64,000 nucleotides of DNA from Paraneptunicella aestuarii (GTDB taxonomy: Bacteria > Pseudomonadota > Gammaproteobacteria > Enterobacterales > Alteromonadaceae): positions 620,001 through 684,000 of the forward strand of contig NZ_CP074570.1 of the NCBI RefSeq assembly GCF_019900845.1. The letters are read 5' to 3'. A program made the translations under genes and the position numbers. A model generated the notes under the pieces. The model ran no database searches. It was not told where the DNA came from and saw nothing but the letters and a program-made list of their open reading frames with translations. Position 1 is the first letter of the stretch, and every line of letters begins with the position of its first letter. Below, in pieces: positions 18,285-28,216 of this stretch.

Positions 18285-19121
18285 ATGACATCTCGTCTTT
18301 TCCTGTTTTGCTCCTATCTGTTTTTATCACTATTCAATAAAGCCATTGCTCATGAACCCGCTTCGGCGACCTATTTGGGTAATGAAGCCGTGATGATAAA
18401 AGATGGAGATAGCAAAATTTTGTTTGATCCTTTTTTCCATAAGGATTACGGGCGTTTTCAGTTAGTACCCGAAAGCATGCATCACAAAATCATGCAGGGA
18501 GAGGCGCCTTATGATGGTATTGATGCTTTGTTTATTAGCCATGCTCATGGCGATCATTTTGATGTGGCTGACGTTATTCAGTACCTGAGCGCACACCCGG
18601 AAGTGGTGTTGATTGCTCCGCAGCAAGCGATTGATCAAATGTTGTCTCAAGGAATGGAACCCACGCTGTTGCAGCGTATTCGTGGGCAGAGTATGAAACC
18701 CGGTGACGAGCCTAAGCCAATCGAACTCGGCAATATTCACGTTGAAGTGATGCGTATTCCTCATGCTGGTTGGCCTTCGTGGCAGGATGTCGAAAACTTT
18801 ATTTATCGGGTTACATTGAATGAACATGTGTCCGTGATGCACTTGGGTGATGCCGATGACAAACGCATGCATTTCCAGCCTTATCAGGAATATTTTCAGA
18901 AGCATCCTACTTCAATGGGCTTTCCACCTTTCTGGTTTTTTATGTCAGAGGATGGCTTGCATATTTCCGACAAGATGTTGAATACAGCTAAAAATATCGG
19001 GATCCATGTACCCCGGTATGTTCCTGAAGCGTTAAAGGAATCGGGTAAAGATTACTTTTCCGAACCAGGGAAAAGTATTTCAATACACGAAAATACAAAG
19101 GAGAATGGTACTGAATTGTGA
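18285..19121 (+). CDS. Secreted metallo-beta-lactamase-fold hydrolase
   Basis: A 278-residue protein with a signal peptide (FLFCSYLFLSLFNKAIA) and the MBL zinc motif HAHGDH at residues 86-91 (SHAHGDHFD). A further His in MRIPHAGWP and the Asp in MHLGDADDKR complete a likely metal site. The arrangement resembles the UlaG-like/COG2220 branch rather than class B lactamases. The substrate is unknown. A good -10 box, TATAAT at 18243-18248, lies 36 bases before the ATG, without a clear -35 element. It is divergent from the peroxidase pair. Confidence 0.85.
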   Translation: MTSRLFLFCSYLFLSLFNKAIAHEPASATYLGNEAVMIKDGDSKILFDPFFHKDYGRFQLVPESMHHKIMQGEAPYDGIDALFISHAHGDHFDVADVIQYLSAHPEVVLIAPQQAIDQMLSQGMEPTLLQRIRGQSMKPGDEPKPIELGNIHVEVMRIPHAGWPSWQDVENFIYRVTLNEHVSVMHLGDADDKRMHFQPYQEYFQKHPTSMGFPPFWFFMSEDGLHISDKMLNTAKNIGIHVPRYVPEALKESGKDYFSEPGKSISIHENTKENGTEL

Positions 19122-19237
19122 ATGCTATCTTCACAGATTGAAAATTTTTTCTCTTGTTTGTTTGAATTTTGTCAAATGCTTGTCTATATAAACTGGGCAG
19201 TATTTTTTATGGTTAATATTTTTACAGGACAGATAAG

Positions 19238-19414
19238 ATGAAAATAAACATGAAGTATGTTTTATTCGGTGCAGTTCTGAGTGTAAGTAGTTTTTCCTAT
19301 GCTTATTCCCAATGCTGCTTGCAGTTGTGTGCGAAGTTCAGTGGTTCTCCAACCGATTATCAGGAATGCTTGCGCACTTGCGTTGATACTGGCGGTTTTT
19401 GCTATTTGATGTAA
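19238..19414 (+). CDS. Small secreted cysteine-rich peptide (58 residues)
   Basis: A 58-codon gene with an AGGA site 9 bases before the ATG and its own terminator. The N terminus (MKINMKYVLFGAVLSVSSFSYA) is a convincing signal peptide. The mature part of about 36 residues contains six cysteines (26, 27, 31, 44, 48, 55), with two CxxxC motifs (CLQLC and CLRTC) 12 residues apart. Twin CX3C spacing is found in helical-hairpin peptides held by two disulphides. No family is recognised; the peptide is presumably exported and oxidised in the periplasm. Confidence 0.7.
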   Translation: MKINMKYVLFGAVLSVSSFSYAYSQCCLQLCAKFSGSPTDYQECLRTCVDTGGFCYLM

Positions 19415-19448
19415 TTCAACGCAGTCTAATTTGAAATCCAATTCAGAC

Positions 19449-19478
19449 AAAAAGCCTTGCTTTCACGCAAGGCTTTTT
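19449..19478. terminator. Bidirectional terminator
   Basis: AAAAAGCCTTGC (19449-19460) pairs perfectly with GCAAGGCTTTTT (19467-19478) around the loop TTTCAC. It separates the small-peptide gene from the convergent DUF819 gene and has T-runs in both directions. Confidence 0.92.
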
Positions 19479-19499
19479 GTTTATGCGCCTTGGCAAATT

Positions 19500-20705
19500 T
19501 TACGGTGCAAACATTGCCGCGATAGCAATACCTAAAGGCGTTCCAACAATATAACCTGCCACCCCAGCCAATATGCCGGGTGTTGCCAGTGCTGGCCAGC
19601 CTCTGGCCATGGCTAAGGCAGGTGCAGTGGTCGCGCCTAATATTGCCGCATTGGAAGCCGTGATCAGCTCAGGCAATGATAGGGCGAACAGATTCTTATG
19701 AGGATTTGCCGACGTTTTCTGGGCTATTTGAGATATTAAACTGCCAAGCCCTAATACAAAGATAGCGTGAATTAATAGAATGATACTCACAAAGGCCAAT
19801 AGTATTGGGGCTACGTTAATCAGTTTTGTGATGTCTGCTCCTGCCGCGATGGCTGCAAAAAAAGCAAAAGCGAAAACCAGTCCCAGCGTTTCTGCTCCAT
19901 GCATTTTCGCCGTGTGCTTGGGGAAGAAAGTGGCAGGAATAATGGCTAAAAAGGTGATGAATACATAACGTAAGCGCGAAACATCGAAGTTATCGGTTAG
20001 GGTGTCTAACCAGGCCACCAAAATATCGGAAAGGGCGACGACCGAGAGGGAGAACGTCAGTGCTGCAGCAATACTGAATCCTGTTACCTCACCTTTTACT
20101 TCTTTTTTATTGAGAAATTCTGCTTGCTGGTGGTTGCGCTCTGCGTATTTAGACATCAACCATTTAGAGGCTGGTAATATGGCTAATCCAGCTAAAAACA
20201 AAGCGCTCATTAAGTTATCTACAGCCGTTGCCGCAGAGATAATATTGGCATCGTCAAACCCGGTCGACTGGATAACTGCTGCGTAGTTAACTGAGCCGCC
20301 GGTGTATGTAGCAGTGAATATGCCTGCCAAATCGCCTTCTCTGGCTCCCAGATCCAGTAATTGAACTCCCACAATCGCGCCCACCGATGTGCCAATACAG
20401 GCAAGTACAAAGGCAATGCCGACACGGCCACTTTCAAAGAGAATACGTTTGATATTGGCGTTAATTAAAAACAGTGGAATCAGTGCAGGAACCAGATATT
20501 TAAATACGAACCCGTAAGCTGGCGCATCTTTGGGAATGAGTCCAATATTGGAAGCAACGATAGCGCCAAGGATTGACCATACGGTTCCGGTGACTAATGC
20601 TCCCCAAGGTTTTCTTTCTGCCCAAAAGCCAAAGAATGCAATGGCAAAGAGAGCGGCTGCGACAGCAAAGTGTTGGTCTGCCGGTATTAAACTGATTTCT
20701 GTCAT
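19500..20705 (-). CDS. DUF819 family integral membrane protein
   Basis: A 401-residue protein with about eleven or twelve membrane helices, of the DUF819 (YjcL-like) family. It has two internally similar halves with conserved Gly/Asn/Asp-rich helix breaks: TATYTGGSVNYAAVIQSTGFDD in the first half and SNAAILGATTAPALAMARGWP in the second. The inverted-topology look suggests a secondary transporter; the substrate is not established. Single gene. Confidence 0.85.
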   Translation of the reverse strand: MTEISLIPADQHFAVAAALFAIAFFGFWAERKPWGALVTGTVWSILGAIVASNIGLIPKDAPAYGFVFKYLVPALIPLFLINANIKRILFESGRVGIAFVLACIGTSVGAIVGVQLLDLGAREGDLAGIFTATYTGGSVNYAAVIQSTGFDDANIISAATAVDNLMSALFLAGLAILPASKWLMSKYAERNHQQAEFLNKKEVKGEVTGFSIAAALTFSLSVVALSDILVAWLDTLTDNFDVSRLRYVFITFLAIIPATFFPKHTAKMHGAETLGLVFAFAFFAAIAAGADITKLINVAPILLAFVSIILLIHAIFVLGLGSLISQIAQKTSANPHKNLFALSLPELITASNAAILGATTAPALAMARGWPALATPGILAGVAGYIVGTPLGIAIAAMFAP

Positions 20706-20868
20706 GGCGATCCAGTCTTCATTATTGGTTATTATTCTTGGAACGAGATATTAAGCCATGCTGGGCGTTATTTTTCTATAGCTCCCGTAAATTTGATTGA
20801 CTTAGTATAAAACTGTGCCACTGTTTAAAAACCGACCTGTTTAGAATTGGAATCCAGAGGTAAAGACG

Positions 20869-21855
20869 ATGAATAAAGAACAGCGGTCGCATTCAGTCTC
20901 ATTGCATAGAGGTACTGAGCATTCGGATGCGCAGAACCGACAACACCAACGATCGCAGTCTATGAGCTTGCATCGAGGCTCTCAACAAATAGGCGCTCAT
21001 CAAACTGGTTCTCAAGAAGCGCAACGACAAGGGGCTCACGATGCTGCGCCGCCTCCACCTGCCAATAATTGGCAGAGAAGACATTTAGATAATCCACCTG
21101 TAGCTCCACCGCGGGAACACGTCATGTTTATTCACGGTACAGGCGCGAAAGATAGAGCCTTACAAAATCCGGGCTATGCGAGACCTGAAAGTGAATTTGC
21201 GCATTTAGCCAAGTCACATTATGGCTCTAAAACTACATACAGTACTTTCGCATGGAGTGGTGCGGCTACGTCAAAAGCTCGGGAAAAAGGAGCCACTGAA
21301 CTACTGCAAAGTATTCGAGATTTCAAAGCAAAGCATCCTGATACGAATGTGAATCTCATTGCTCACAGTCATGGAGGAAATGTTGCGGGTAGGGCATTGC
21401 AACAAATGAACGAAGGTGAATCGGTTTCTTCTGTCATGCTATTGGGAACGCCGCAGTTCAGAAAAGGTGGACAAAATACCGTGTGGAATAGCGACGCCAT
21501 TGCACACGTTCAAGGTGATATCCATAACGTTTATTCGCGTAATGATAGGGTGCAAACCCACTATGCGGGAGTGGGAAACAACACGAACATCTTTAGAACG
21601 GCTAAGGATAAGAAGACCACGAGTGGTATTACTCAACGTACTCACGCTAATCGTCGTATTGAATCGACTGATCCGAAAGTGAAAAATATCAATGCCACTA
21701 ATGTTGTCCCGAAGGGGAAAGCGTTAGCGACCAGTCATAGATATTACGTTCCGGATACATTTAGTGAGATATCGGGTCAGGTCAAATCTGGTATGGCAGA
21801 TGCGCAACGTTCAAGAAAGGGCAGTCTGATATTGCCGCCTAAAACTCAGAAGTAA
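20869..21855 (+). CDS. Alpha/beta-hydrolase with disordered repeat N terminus (effector-like)
   Basis: A 328-residue protein. The first 80 residues are Gln/Ser/His-rich and disordered, containing two near-identical copies of QRS(H/Q)S(V/M)SLHRG (residues 5-15 and 27-37) and then PPPP. A lipase-like domain follows: oxyanion motif HGTG (89-92), nucleophile Ser167 in AHSHGG, probable Asp226 in YSRNDRVQ and His290 in ATSHRYY. There is no signal peptide. The N-terminal layout is reminiscent of effectors delivered by contact-dependent secretion, but no secretion or immunity gene is adjacent. Start supported by AGAGG. The hydrolase fold is likely; the role is speculative. Confidence 0.75.
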   Translation: MNKEQRSHSVSLHRGTEHSDAQNRQHQRSQSMSLHRGSQQIGAHQTGSQEAQRQGAHDAAPPPPANNWQRRHLDNPPVAPPREHVMFIHGTGAKDRALQNPGYARPESEFAHLAKSHYGSKTTYSTFAWSGAATSKAREKGATELLQSIRDFKAKHPDTNVNLIAHSHGGNVAGRALQQMNEGESVSSVMLLGTPQFRKGGQNTVWNSDAIAHVQGDIHNVYSRNDRVQTHYAGVGNNTNIFRTAKDKKTTSGITQRTHANRRIESTDPKVKNINATNVVPKGKALATSHRYYVPDTFSEISGQVKSGMADAQRSRKGSLILPPKTQK

Positions 21856-21907
21856 TGTGCTTGTGACGATTACAAGCACATCGTTTGAAGGGGATTTCTA
21901 AGGCTTT

Positions 21908-24148
21908 TTACTCTGTACCAGAAATAATTTGAACCTGAGCTATGTCGGTATCGCCTTTTATGACTTTGTAGATGCCATCTTGAATCAAGGTTCTCATGCC
22001 ATCTTTGGTTGCCTGGGCTTTCATGTCGGAAACCGACGCTTCCTTATAGACCAAAGCTCTCAGTTCTGGCGTCATCGTGAGTAGTTCATGGACGCCTGTT
22101 CTTCCCTTGTAACCTGTGCCGCCACAAGTATCGCAACCTTTGCCTCTATGCAGCATTAAGGGCGAGGGCAAATTCAGTTCTTTTAGGTGCTCTTCACCGT
22201 ACTGGCGCTTGATAAAGCCAATGTCGGTTTCGCTTGCCTCATAGGTTTCTTTGCAATCAGGGCAAAGGGTACGAATTAAACGTTGCGCCAGGATACCGAC
22301 ACAGGCATCGGAAAAGTTCACCGGATCCAGCCCCAAATCCAATAAACGGGTAATGGTTTCTGGTGCGGAGTTGGTATGCAGGGTTGATAATACCAAGTGA
22401 CCTGTAAGAGAAGCTTCTATACCAGCGTGTGCGGTTTCTTTGTCACGCATCTCACCGATCAGGATAATATCAGGGTCGGCACGCAAAAAGGCCCTTAAAG
22501 CACTGGCGAAAGTGAAGCCAATTTTAGGGCTGACTTGCACTTGTTGTAATCCGGGCTGGGTGATTTCCACCGGATCTTCTGCCGTCCAGATTTTCTTTTC
22601 CGGCGTATTCAAATAACCCAGTACCGCATGCAATGTGGTGGTTTTACCAGAACCAGTCGGGCCTACAACCAGCAAAATACCATGGGGTTTTTTCACCATG
22701 TTTTGCAGGTTTTCCAAATTGTGCGGGCTCATATTCAGCTTTTCGATGGGCATTGCACCACCGGCAGCCAAAATACGCATAACCACACCTTCACCTGCAA
22801 CGGTCGGAATGGTGGCAACACGCACTTCAACGGGTTTGCCTTGCATTCTAAAGGCGAGCTTGCCGTCTTGAGGCACACGCTTTTCAGCAATGTTCAAGTT
22901 CGACATAATTTTGATACGAGCAATAACGGCACTGTGGTGCGACGCCGGTACTTGGGTGATGTCTCGACAGACACCATCCACACGCATTCTGACCCGTGTC
23001 GGCGCGTTCTTTTCTGGGTCGATGTGAATATCAGAGGCATCCATACGTTTGGCGTCGTGCAAGATCCTGCTTACAAGGCGCACTACAGCAGGGGCATCGT
23101 CGGAAAGCTCATCGGATTGCTCATCAAATTCATCGGCACTGGTGCTAATCTCATCGAGGATTTCATCCATTTCGCCGGGGCCTCGGCTGCCGCCAGTGGC
23201 TTCGCCCAAGTATTGCAGTATGTCATTGGGCAAACCTGCGGAAATTTCATAGCTATCTATGCCCAGAGCGCGCTCTACTTCCATCAGAAGCGCGGCATTA
23301 TTGGGCTCAGCCATTAACACGACGGGATTTTCTGCGGCATCGGCAATAACCGCGACCAGATTGCGTTTTAAATAAGACAGGTTAAGTCGGCTTTCACCCT
23401 GGTACAGATGATATTTGTCGGGCAAATAACTTAAGTAAGGGACTTGATAATGAACCGACAGAGCGTGGCCTATTTCTTCTTCTGCCACTCGATATTCTGA
23501 GGTTAGACGCTGAATGATTTGTCGGGAATCTTTGCTGCTTTCGAGTAATTGGTTTAGTTCCGCTTCGCTGATCAGATTACGATGAATCAGATATTGAAAC
23601 GGTTGCTTGGTGCCACCCAGTTCAAAGCGGAATTTGTTGCCAAGCATATCGGCGAGTTGTCGAGCGAGTTCCAGATCCTTGTCGTTAAAGTCGCCTTTCT
23701 GTTTATTGATAAACTGAACGACGCCCATCAGAACGTCTGCGTTTAGTATGGGAACGCAAAGGATATTGCGAGTGGTGAAAGAACTGGATTTATCGAATTT
23801 GTCTGCAAACTTTAAGCGAGGATGTATCTTACTAAGCTCTTGTGCATCGTAAGGGTCGCTTATCACTAACGGAAGTTGGCTTAACGCGACATAACCCGCG
23901 ATAGATTGAGGGCTAATCGGTACTTTGATTTCGCGAATTTCGTTTCCGGTTTTAAAACGAGCCACTAAATCCTGGTGTTGACGGCGACGCTGGAAAATAC
24001 TCATACGCTCAACCTGGAATAGCTTTAACATCAGCGGTTCCAGCTTCTGGTAAGCATCCATGAGTGTTTCATGCTCTTCCAGATAAGTGTCTATCTGACT
24101 AAGAATTTCATCCTGTGAATTGGCTTCAGTTAACATCATTTCATCCAT
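21908..24148 (-). CDS. GAF-fused type II secretion/type IV pilus assembly ATPase (GspE/PilB family)
   Basis: A 746-residue hexameric-ATPase-type protein. Residues about 20-180 form a GAF domain (PLVISDPYDAQEL, ILCVPILNADVLMGVVQFINK). A MshEN-like N domain (LIHRNLISEAELNQLL) follows, then an Asp/Glu-rich linker and the T2SSE core. The core has Walker A GPTGSGKTTTLHAVL, Asp box, Walker B DPDIILIGEMRD, His box STLHTNSAPET and a CxxC...CxxC zinc site (LCPDC, GCDTC). The GAF sensor fused to an assembly ATPase is atypical for PilB or GspE themselves. No pilin, PilC/GspF or secretin gene is adjacent, so the machine it powers cannot be named. Confidence 0.87.
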   Translation of the reverse strand: MDEMMLTEANSQDEILSQIDTYLEEHETLMDAYQKLEPLMLKLFQVERMSIFQRRRQHQDLVARFKTGNEIREIKVPISPQSIAGYVALSQLPLVISDPYDAQELSKIHPRLKFADKFDKSSSFTTRNILCVPILNADVLMGVVQFINKQKGDFNDKDLELARQLADMLGNKFRFELGGTKQPFQYLIHRNLISEAELNQLLESSKDSRQIIQRLTSEYRVAEEEIGHALSVHYQVPYLSYLPDKYHLYQGESRLNLSYLKRNLVAVIADAAENPVVLMAEPNNAALLMEVERALGIDSYEISAGLPNDILQYLGEATGGSRGPGEMDEILDEISTSADEFDEQSDELSDDAPAVVRLVSRILHDAKRMDASDIHIDPEKNAPTRVRMRVDGVCRDITQVPASHHSAVIARIKIMSNLNIAEKRVPQDGKLAFRMQGKPVEVRVATIPTVAGEGVVMRILAAGGAMPIEKLNMSPHNLENLQNMVKKPHGILLVVGPTGSGKTTTLHAVLGYLNTPEKKIWTAEDPVEITQPGLQQVQVSPKIGFTFASALRAFLRADPDIILIGEMRDKETAHAGIEASLTGHLVLSTLHTNSAPETITRLLDLGLDPVNFSDACVGILAQRLIRTLCPDCKETYEASETDIGFIKRQYGEEHLKELNLPSPLMLHRGKGCDTCGGTGYKGRTGVHELLTMTPELRALVYKEASVSDMKAQATKDGMRTLIQDGIYKVIKGDTDIAQVQIISGTE

Positions 24149-24714
24149 AAATTCTGTTTATCAAAGAAGCGCATTTCCGTCTGACAAAAGCGAACGGCTC
24201 TTGAATAATTTGAGTATTTGTTTGATGCATATATCGACGGACTACGTACACTTTAATATCTCGGCTTAGTATCTAATATAGCGTATGGCGAGTGTTTTAA
24301 TCAGGTTAAATACACGCTATTTCACCACCAGGAGTATGACTCCTCGAATAAATCTTCCTGAAATATAACAGCATTTTCCTCTGTGATTAAAGCCACTCTT
24401 GAAAAAGAAGAGGAAATTCTGTTGTCAAACTGGCACTAATACTTAATCAAATCTGGTGCTAAACATTCCCGTTGCTTTCGATAGGATTAAAACTTAACCG
24501 ATCTGTTTGCTCATATTTAAAACGAAAATGGATCAATTAATGACAAGGTTTGGAAACGATCACTATCGGTATAGGGATGACTTATTAAGCTCAATAGTCT
24601 CTGGGATTCGCTAATGCGATCGGTTAACAAGTAAAAATAATAATCATGGTATATGAGAGCGACTCTCTCGTATCACTGTTTAAAACAAATGTTGACGGTT
24701 CGCGAGGTATTAAA
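24149..24714. other. Long intergenic region upstream of the secreted hydrolase
   Basis: About 565 bases between divergent genes, with no credible gene. A small palindrome AGGAGT-atg-ACTCCT lies at 24330-24344. The open frame extends from the next gene up to 24646, but codons before 24715 look non-coding. No firm promoter was identified. Confidence 0.4.
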
Positions 24715-26817
24715 ATGAAAAAACAGCGACTTCTACTATCTGTAATGATGGGGTTAGTGAGTTGTAGCACCTTAAGTGCTCCTATATTCGAAGAAGATTT
24801 TGAAAATGGCGCCAGTGCCTGGACTATTGGGGGTACTGGGGATTCTGGTGTTGTCAGTAAATCCGGTAGCCTTATGTTGAATTTGGCGAATACGGCTTCG
24901 GCAACTACTCAGGTAAGCACCACAGGTCAGAGCGACATTGTTATTTCTCTTGAGATGATGGCTGCATCGTTGGAAAGTGGGGAAACCTGTGTTGCGGAAG
25001 CTAAAGGCTCGGCAAACTGGGTGCTACTGGGGCAGCTAAATAATGGTCAGGATAATAGCGAGCGCAATTCGTTTTCTGTGTCGAATGGATCGTTTGACAA
25101 TACTCAATTAACTATTCGTTTACGCGCAGGGGGCAATATCAACTCTGATGATTGTTACTTTGACAATATTAGCGTGGAGCCGATTTCAGGTGGTGTCCCA
25201 AGAGCCGAAGCCACTTATGCTCAATTGATGAGTAGTGCTGCTCAAACCTATTCTACTTCTGCCTTTGCGCCTAATGGCACTGGAATAACTGCCAACACGT
25301 TTGAAGGACGCTTGCAGATTTCGGGCAATCCGGTATTCCAGAAAAATTACGGTGTGACGGGGGATTTACCTACTGGCTATCAAAACTGGCCTTTGTTCGA
25401 CAAACAGTTCGTTCAGGATGGTAATCGTTTAATCCCGGTTGATCGTGGGCATGGTTTCATCGGCAATGGTGCCTGGTCTATTACTGCTGGCGTCGGTGCT
25501 GTATGGGATGAAGCTGCTGATAACGGCTATACCCGAGCGGCATTTCCTTACACGCTGAAGCAAAACAACACGAATTGTGAGCATAACGGCTTGGCGACCT
25601 TCTTATTTAAAAATGACGGTTCCATTTCTAATGTTCAGGTACAGAATGTTGCTGAAACCTGTATTTTCTATGGCTTTGAATTTTATGGTGCGCTAAACGG
25701 TACTTACACGGCACAAACTATTGCTACCAAGGCTGATGTGGTTTCTGCAAGAAATGCTGAAGAAGCCGCTCGCATTCCTACTAAGCCTCTCGCCGATTTA
25801 GCGGTGGATTATCCTAGGGTTAATTTGAGTAACTATGGATATGCGATCGCCCCTGCAGACTTAAACGGCTATAGCGTGTTGGTTAATGGCACCAGTTATA
25901 TGGATGGCTGCGGTACGCGTTATGGGTCGCATCCTTATTGTAGTGAAAAAACCATTGGTATTTATTCTTTCACCAAGTCGATCCATGCCTTTATGGCGGT
26001 TGCGGCTGTTGAAAAGCGTTATCCGGGATTTAAAAACCAGCTGATAAAAGATCTTGTGCCTGAGTGCAGTGATAGTCGCTGGAATGGCGTAACGGTTGAA
26101 CATGCGTTGGATATGGCAACAGGCAACTACACCTCAAACCGTTATGAAGTGGATGAAGGAAGTTCTGCCATTGTGTCGGGATTCTTTGAGCAATCCACTC
26201 GAACTGCACGAGCCGACTTTGCTTGTAATGGCTGGCCTAAAAAGACGACACCAGGAACCTATCACGTATACCACACCACCGACACTGAGTTGGTAGGCTA
26301 TGCGGCGGCGAAATATGTTAATAACCGTCAGAGTGGGGAAGCTTTCAATGACATTCTGGTTCCTATCTATGATCGCATCGGTCTGAGCCATTACATTCGC
26401 GGTATTCAACGCACTAGCGATACACTTGATGCCTGGGGTGGATATGGGCTATCTCTGACCCTAAACGATGTGGTTCGTATTGCGCAATACTTGCGAGATG
26501 AAGCGGCAAGTGCAGGGGATCTCGATGCCACTATGGTCAATGAAGTGTTAAGTGGCGCGAGTAAGGGGCTGTATGCTCAGTTGACGAACTTCAATTATGA
26601 CAATGGCTTCTGGCGTTACCATGCTGGCGCAGCGACAGCGATGAGTGCTTGTGGTAGTCAAACTCAAATTCCCATTATGTCGGGATATGGTGGTCATACA
26701 ACGGTGATCATGCCCGAAGTTATCATTACTCAGCTTACCGATGGTGGTGGTATTGGCTTTGTGAATACGATTAATGATGTGTTCAATAATATCAGTAGTG
26801 CTTGTCCGGTAAACTAA
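24715..26817 (+). CDS. Secreted SxxK serine hydrolase (class C beta-lactamase-like) with N-terminal jelly-roll domain
   Basis: A 700-residue exported protein. The start ATG at 24715 has a GAGG site and opens directly into a signal peptide (ending near STLSA); an upstream ATG at 24646 would bury it. Residues 25-157 resemble a carbohydrate-binding-type beta-sandwich (FEEDFENGASAWTIGG ... DDCYFDNISVEP). The catalytic region has Ser418-Phe-Thr-Lys421. A tyrosine motif lies around Tyr519 (YHT instead of Y-x-N), and a GGHTT motif stands in the K/H-T-G position. It is probably an esterase or peptidase relative rather than an antibiotic lactamase. Monocistronic with its own terminator. Confidence 0.8.
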   Translation: MKKQRLLLSVMMGLVSCSTLSAPIFEEDFENGASAWTIGGTGDSGVVSKSGSLMLNLANTASATTQVSTTGQSDIVISLEMMAASLESGETCVAEAKGSANWVLLGQLNNGQDNSERNSFSVSNGSFDNTQLTIRLRAGGNINSDDCYFDNISVEPISGGVPRAEATYAQLMSSAAQTYSTSAFAPNGTGITANTFEGRLQISGNPVFQKNYGVTGDLPTGYQNWPLFDKQFVQDGNRLIPVDRGHGFIGNGAWSITAGVGAVWDEAADNGYTRAAFPYTLKQNNTNCEHNGLATFLFKNDGSISNVQVQNVAETCIFYGFEFYGALNGTYTAQTIATKADVVSARNAEEAARIPTKPLADLAVDYPRVNLSNYGYAIAPADLNGYSVLVNGTSYMDGCGTRYGSHPYCSEKTIGIYSFTKSIHAFMAVAAVEKRYPGFKNQLIKDLVPECSDSRWNGVTVEHALDMATGNYTSNRYEVDEGSSAIVSGFFEQSTRTARADFACNGWPKKTTPGTYHVYHTTDTELVGYAAAKYVNNRQSGEAFNDILVPIYDRIGLSHYIRGIQRTSDTLDAWGGYGLSLTLNDVVRIAQYLRDEAASAGDLDATMVNEVLSGASKGLYAQLTNFNYDNGFWRYHAGAATAMSACGSQTQIPIMSGYGGHTTVIMPEVIITQLTDGGGIGFVNTINDVFNNISSACPVN

Positions 26818-26847
26818 GCATTCCTGAGACGTTTTAATCACAGTTAC

Positions 26848-26906
26848 AAGGCGCTGGTTCAGAAACGAAGATTATCTTCGACCCCTTTCTTCTGGAGCAG
26901 CGCCTT
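26848..26906 (+). terminator. Terminator after the secreted hydrolase gene
   Basis: AAGGCGCTG (26848-26856) pairs with CAGCGCCTT (26898-26906), enclosing a second small hairpin (CGAAGAttaTCTTCG). A T-rich stretch follows. It insulates the S10 operon promoter from upstream transcription. Confidence 0.75.
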
Positions 26907-27002
26907 TCTGCTTTTGTTCCTTTTATATCTCTTCCCCTTTATGTCTTTTTATAGACTTCCTCTCGTAGCCTTAATCCTGTTAAAAATAATCGTAAAGCGT
27001 AC

Positions 27003-27030
27003 TTGCATAAAATATACACGTGCGTATAAT
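27003..27030 (+). promoter_or_regulatory. Sigma-70 promoter of the S10 operon
   Basis: TTGCAT (27003-27008), a 16-nt spacer and a consensus TATAAT (27025-27030) predict transcription from about 27037, giving a leader of about 195 nt before rpsJ. The G/C-rich start region (ACGCGCCC) after the -10 box is typical of growth-controlled ribosomal promoters. Confidence 0.85.
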
Positions 27031-27036
27031 ACGCGC

Positions 27037-27543
<507 letters not shown>

Positions 27544-27561
27544 CGAGAGAGGGTGTAAATA

Positions 27562-28200
27562 ATGGCGATTGGTCTTATCGGTCGTAAAGTGGGCATGACT
27601 CGCATCTTCACTGAAGATGGTGGTTCTGTTCCAGTTACTGTTATTGAAGCGACACCTAATCGTGTTACTCAGCTTCGTACAGAAGAGACTGACGGATACA
27701 GTGCTTTGCAGGTAACTGCAGGTGCTAAAAAAGCAAACCGCGTAAACAAGGCAGAAGCTGGACACTATGGTAAAGCTGGTGTTGAAGCGGGCCGTGGCTT
27801 GTGGGAATTCCGTTTGGCTGGTAACGAAGGCGAAGGCATTGCGGTTGGCAGTGAAATCACTGTTGAAATCTTCAACGATGCTAAAAAAGTAGACGTTACA
27901 GGTACTTCAAAGGGTAAAGGTTTCCAAGGTGCAATTAAACGCTGGAACTTCAGTGGTCAGCGTCAAACGCATGGTAACTCTTTGTCTCACCGCGCTCCTG
28001 GTTCAATTGGTCAAAACCAAACACCGGGTCGCGTATTTAAAGGTAAGAAGATGGCAGGTCAAATGGGTAACAAACAGGTGACTGTGCAATCTTTGGAAGT
28101 CGTTCGCGTTGACTTGGAAAACAACCTTCTTTTAGTTAAGGGGGCTATTCCGGGTGCAACTGGCGGTGACGTCATCGTTAAACCTGCTGTTAAGCTGTAA
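27562..28200 (+). CDS. rplC: 50S ribosomal protein L3
   Basis: A 212-residue early-assembly large-subunit protein. It starts [16 protein letters not shown] with a GAGAGGG site. The long loop segment [33 protein letters not shown], which reaches the peptidyl-transferase centre, is complete. The gene is 18 bases after rpsJ in the same operon. Confidence 0.97.
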   Translation: MAIGLIGRKVGMTRIFTEDGGSVPVTVIEATPNRVTQLRTEETDGYSALQVTAGAKKANRVNKAEAGHYGKAGVEAGRGLWEFRLAGNEGEGIAVGSEITVEIFNDAKKVDVTGTSKGKGFQGAIKRWNFSGQRQTHGNSLSHRAPGSIGQNQTPGRVFKGKKMAGQMGNKQVTVQSLEVVRVDLENNLLLVKGAIPGATGGDVIVKPAVKL

Positions 28201-28216
28201 CGTCGGGAGATAGATG

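Noticed and set aside
22628..23317. A 229-codon plus-strand open frame antisense to the GAF-ATPase gene
   Set aside because: The minus strand encodes a well-conserved ATPase over the whole stretch; the plus frame has no recognisable domain and is a compositional shadow.
24646..24714. N-terminal extension of the secreted SxxK hydrolase
   Set aside because: It would place 23 polar residues before a perfect signal peptide; the ATG at 24715 has its own GAGG site.
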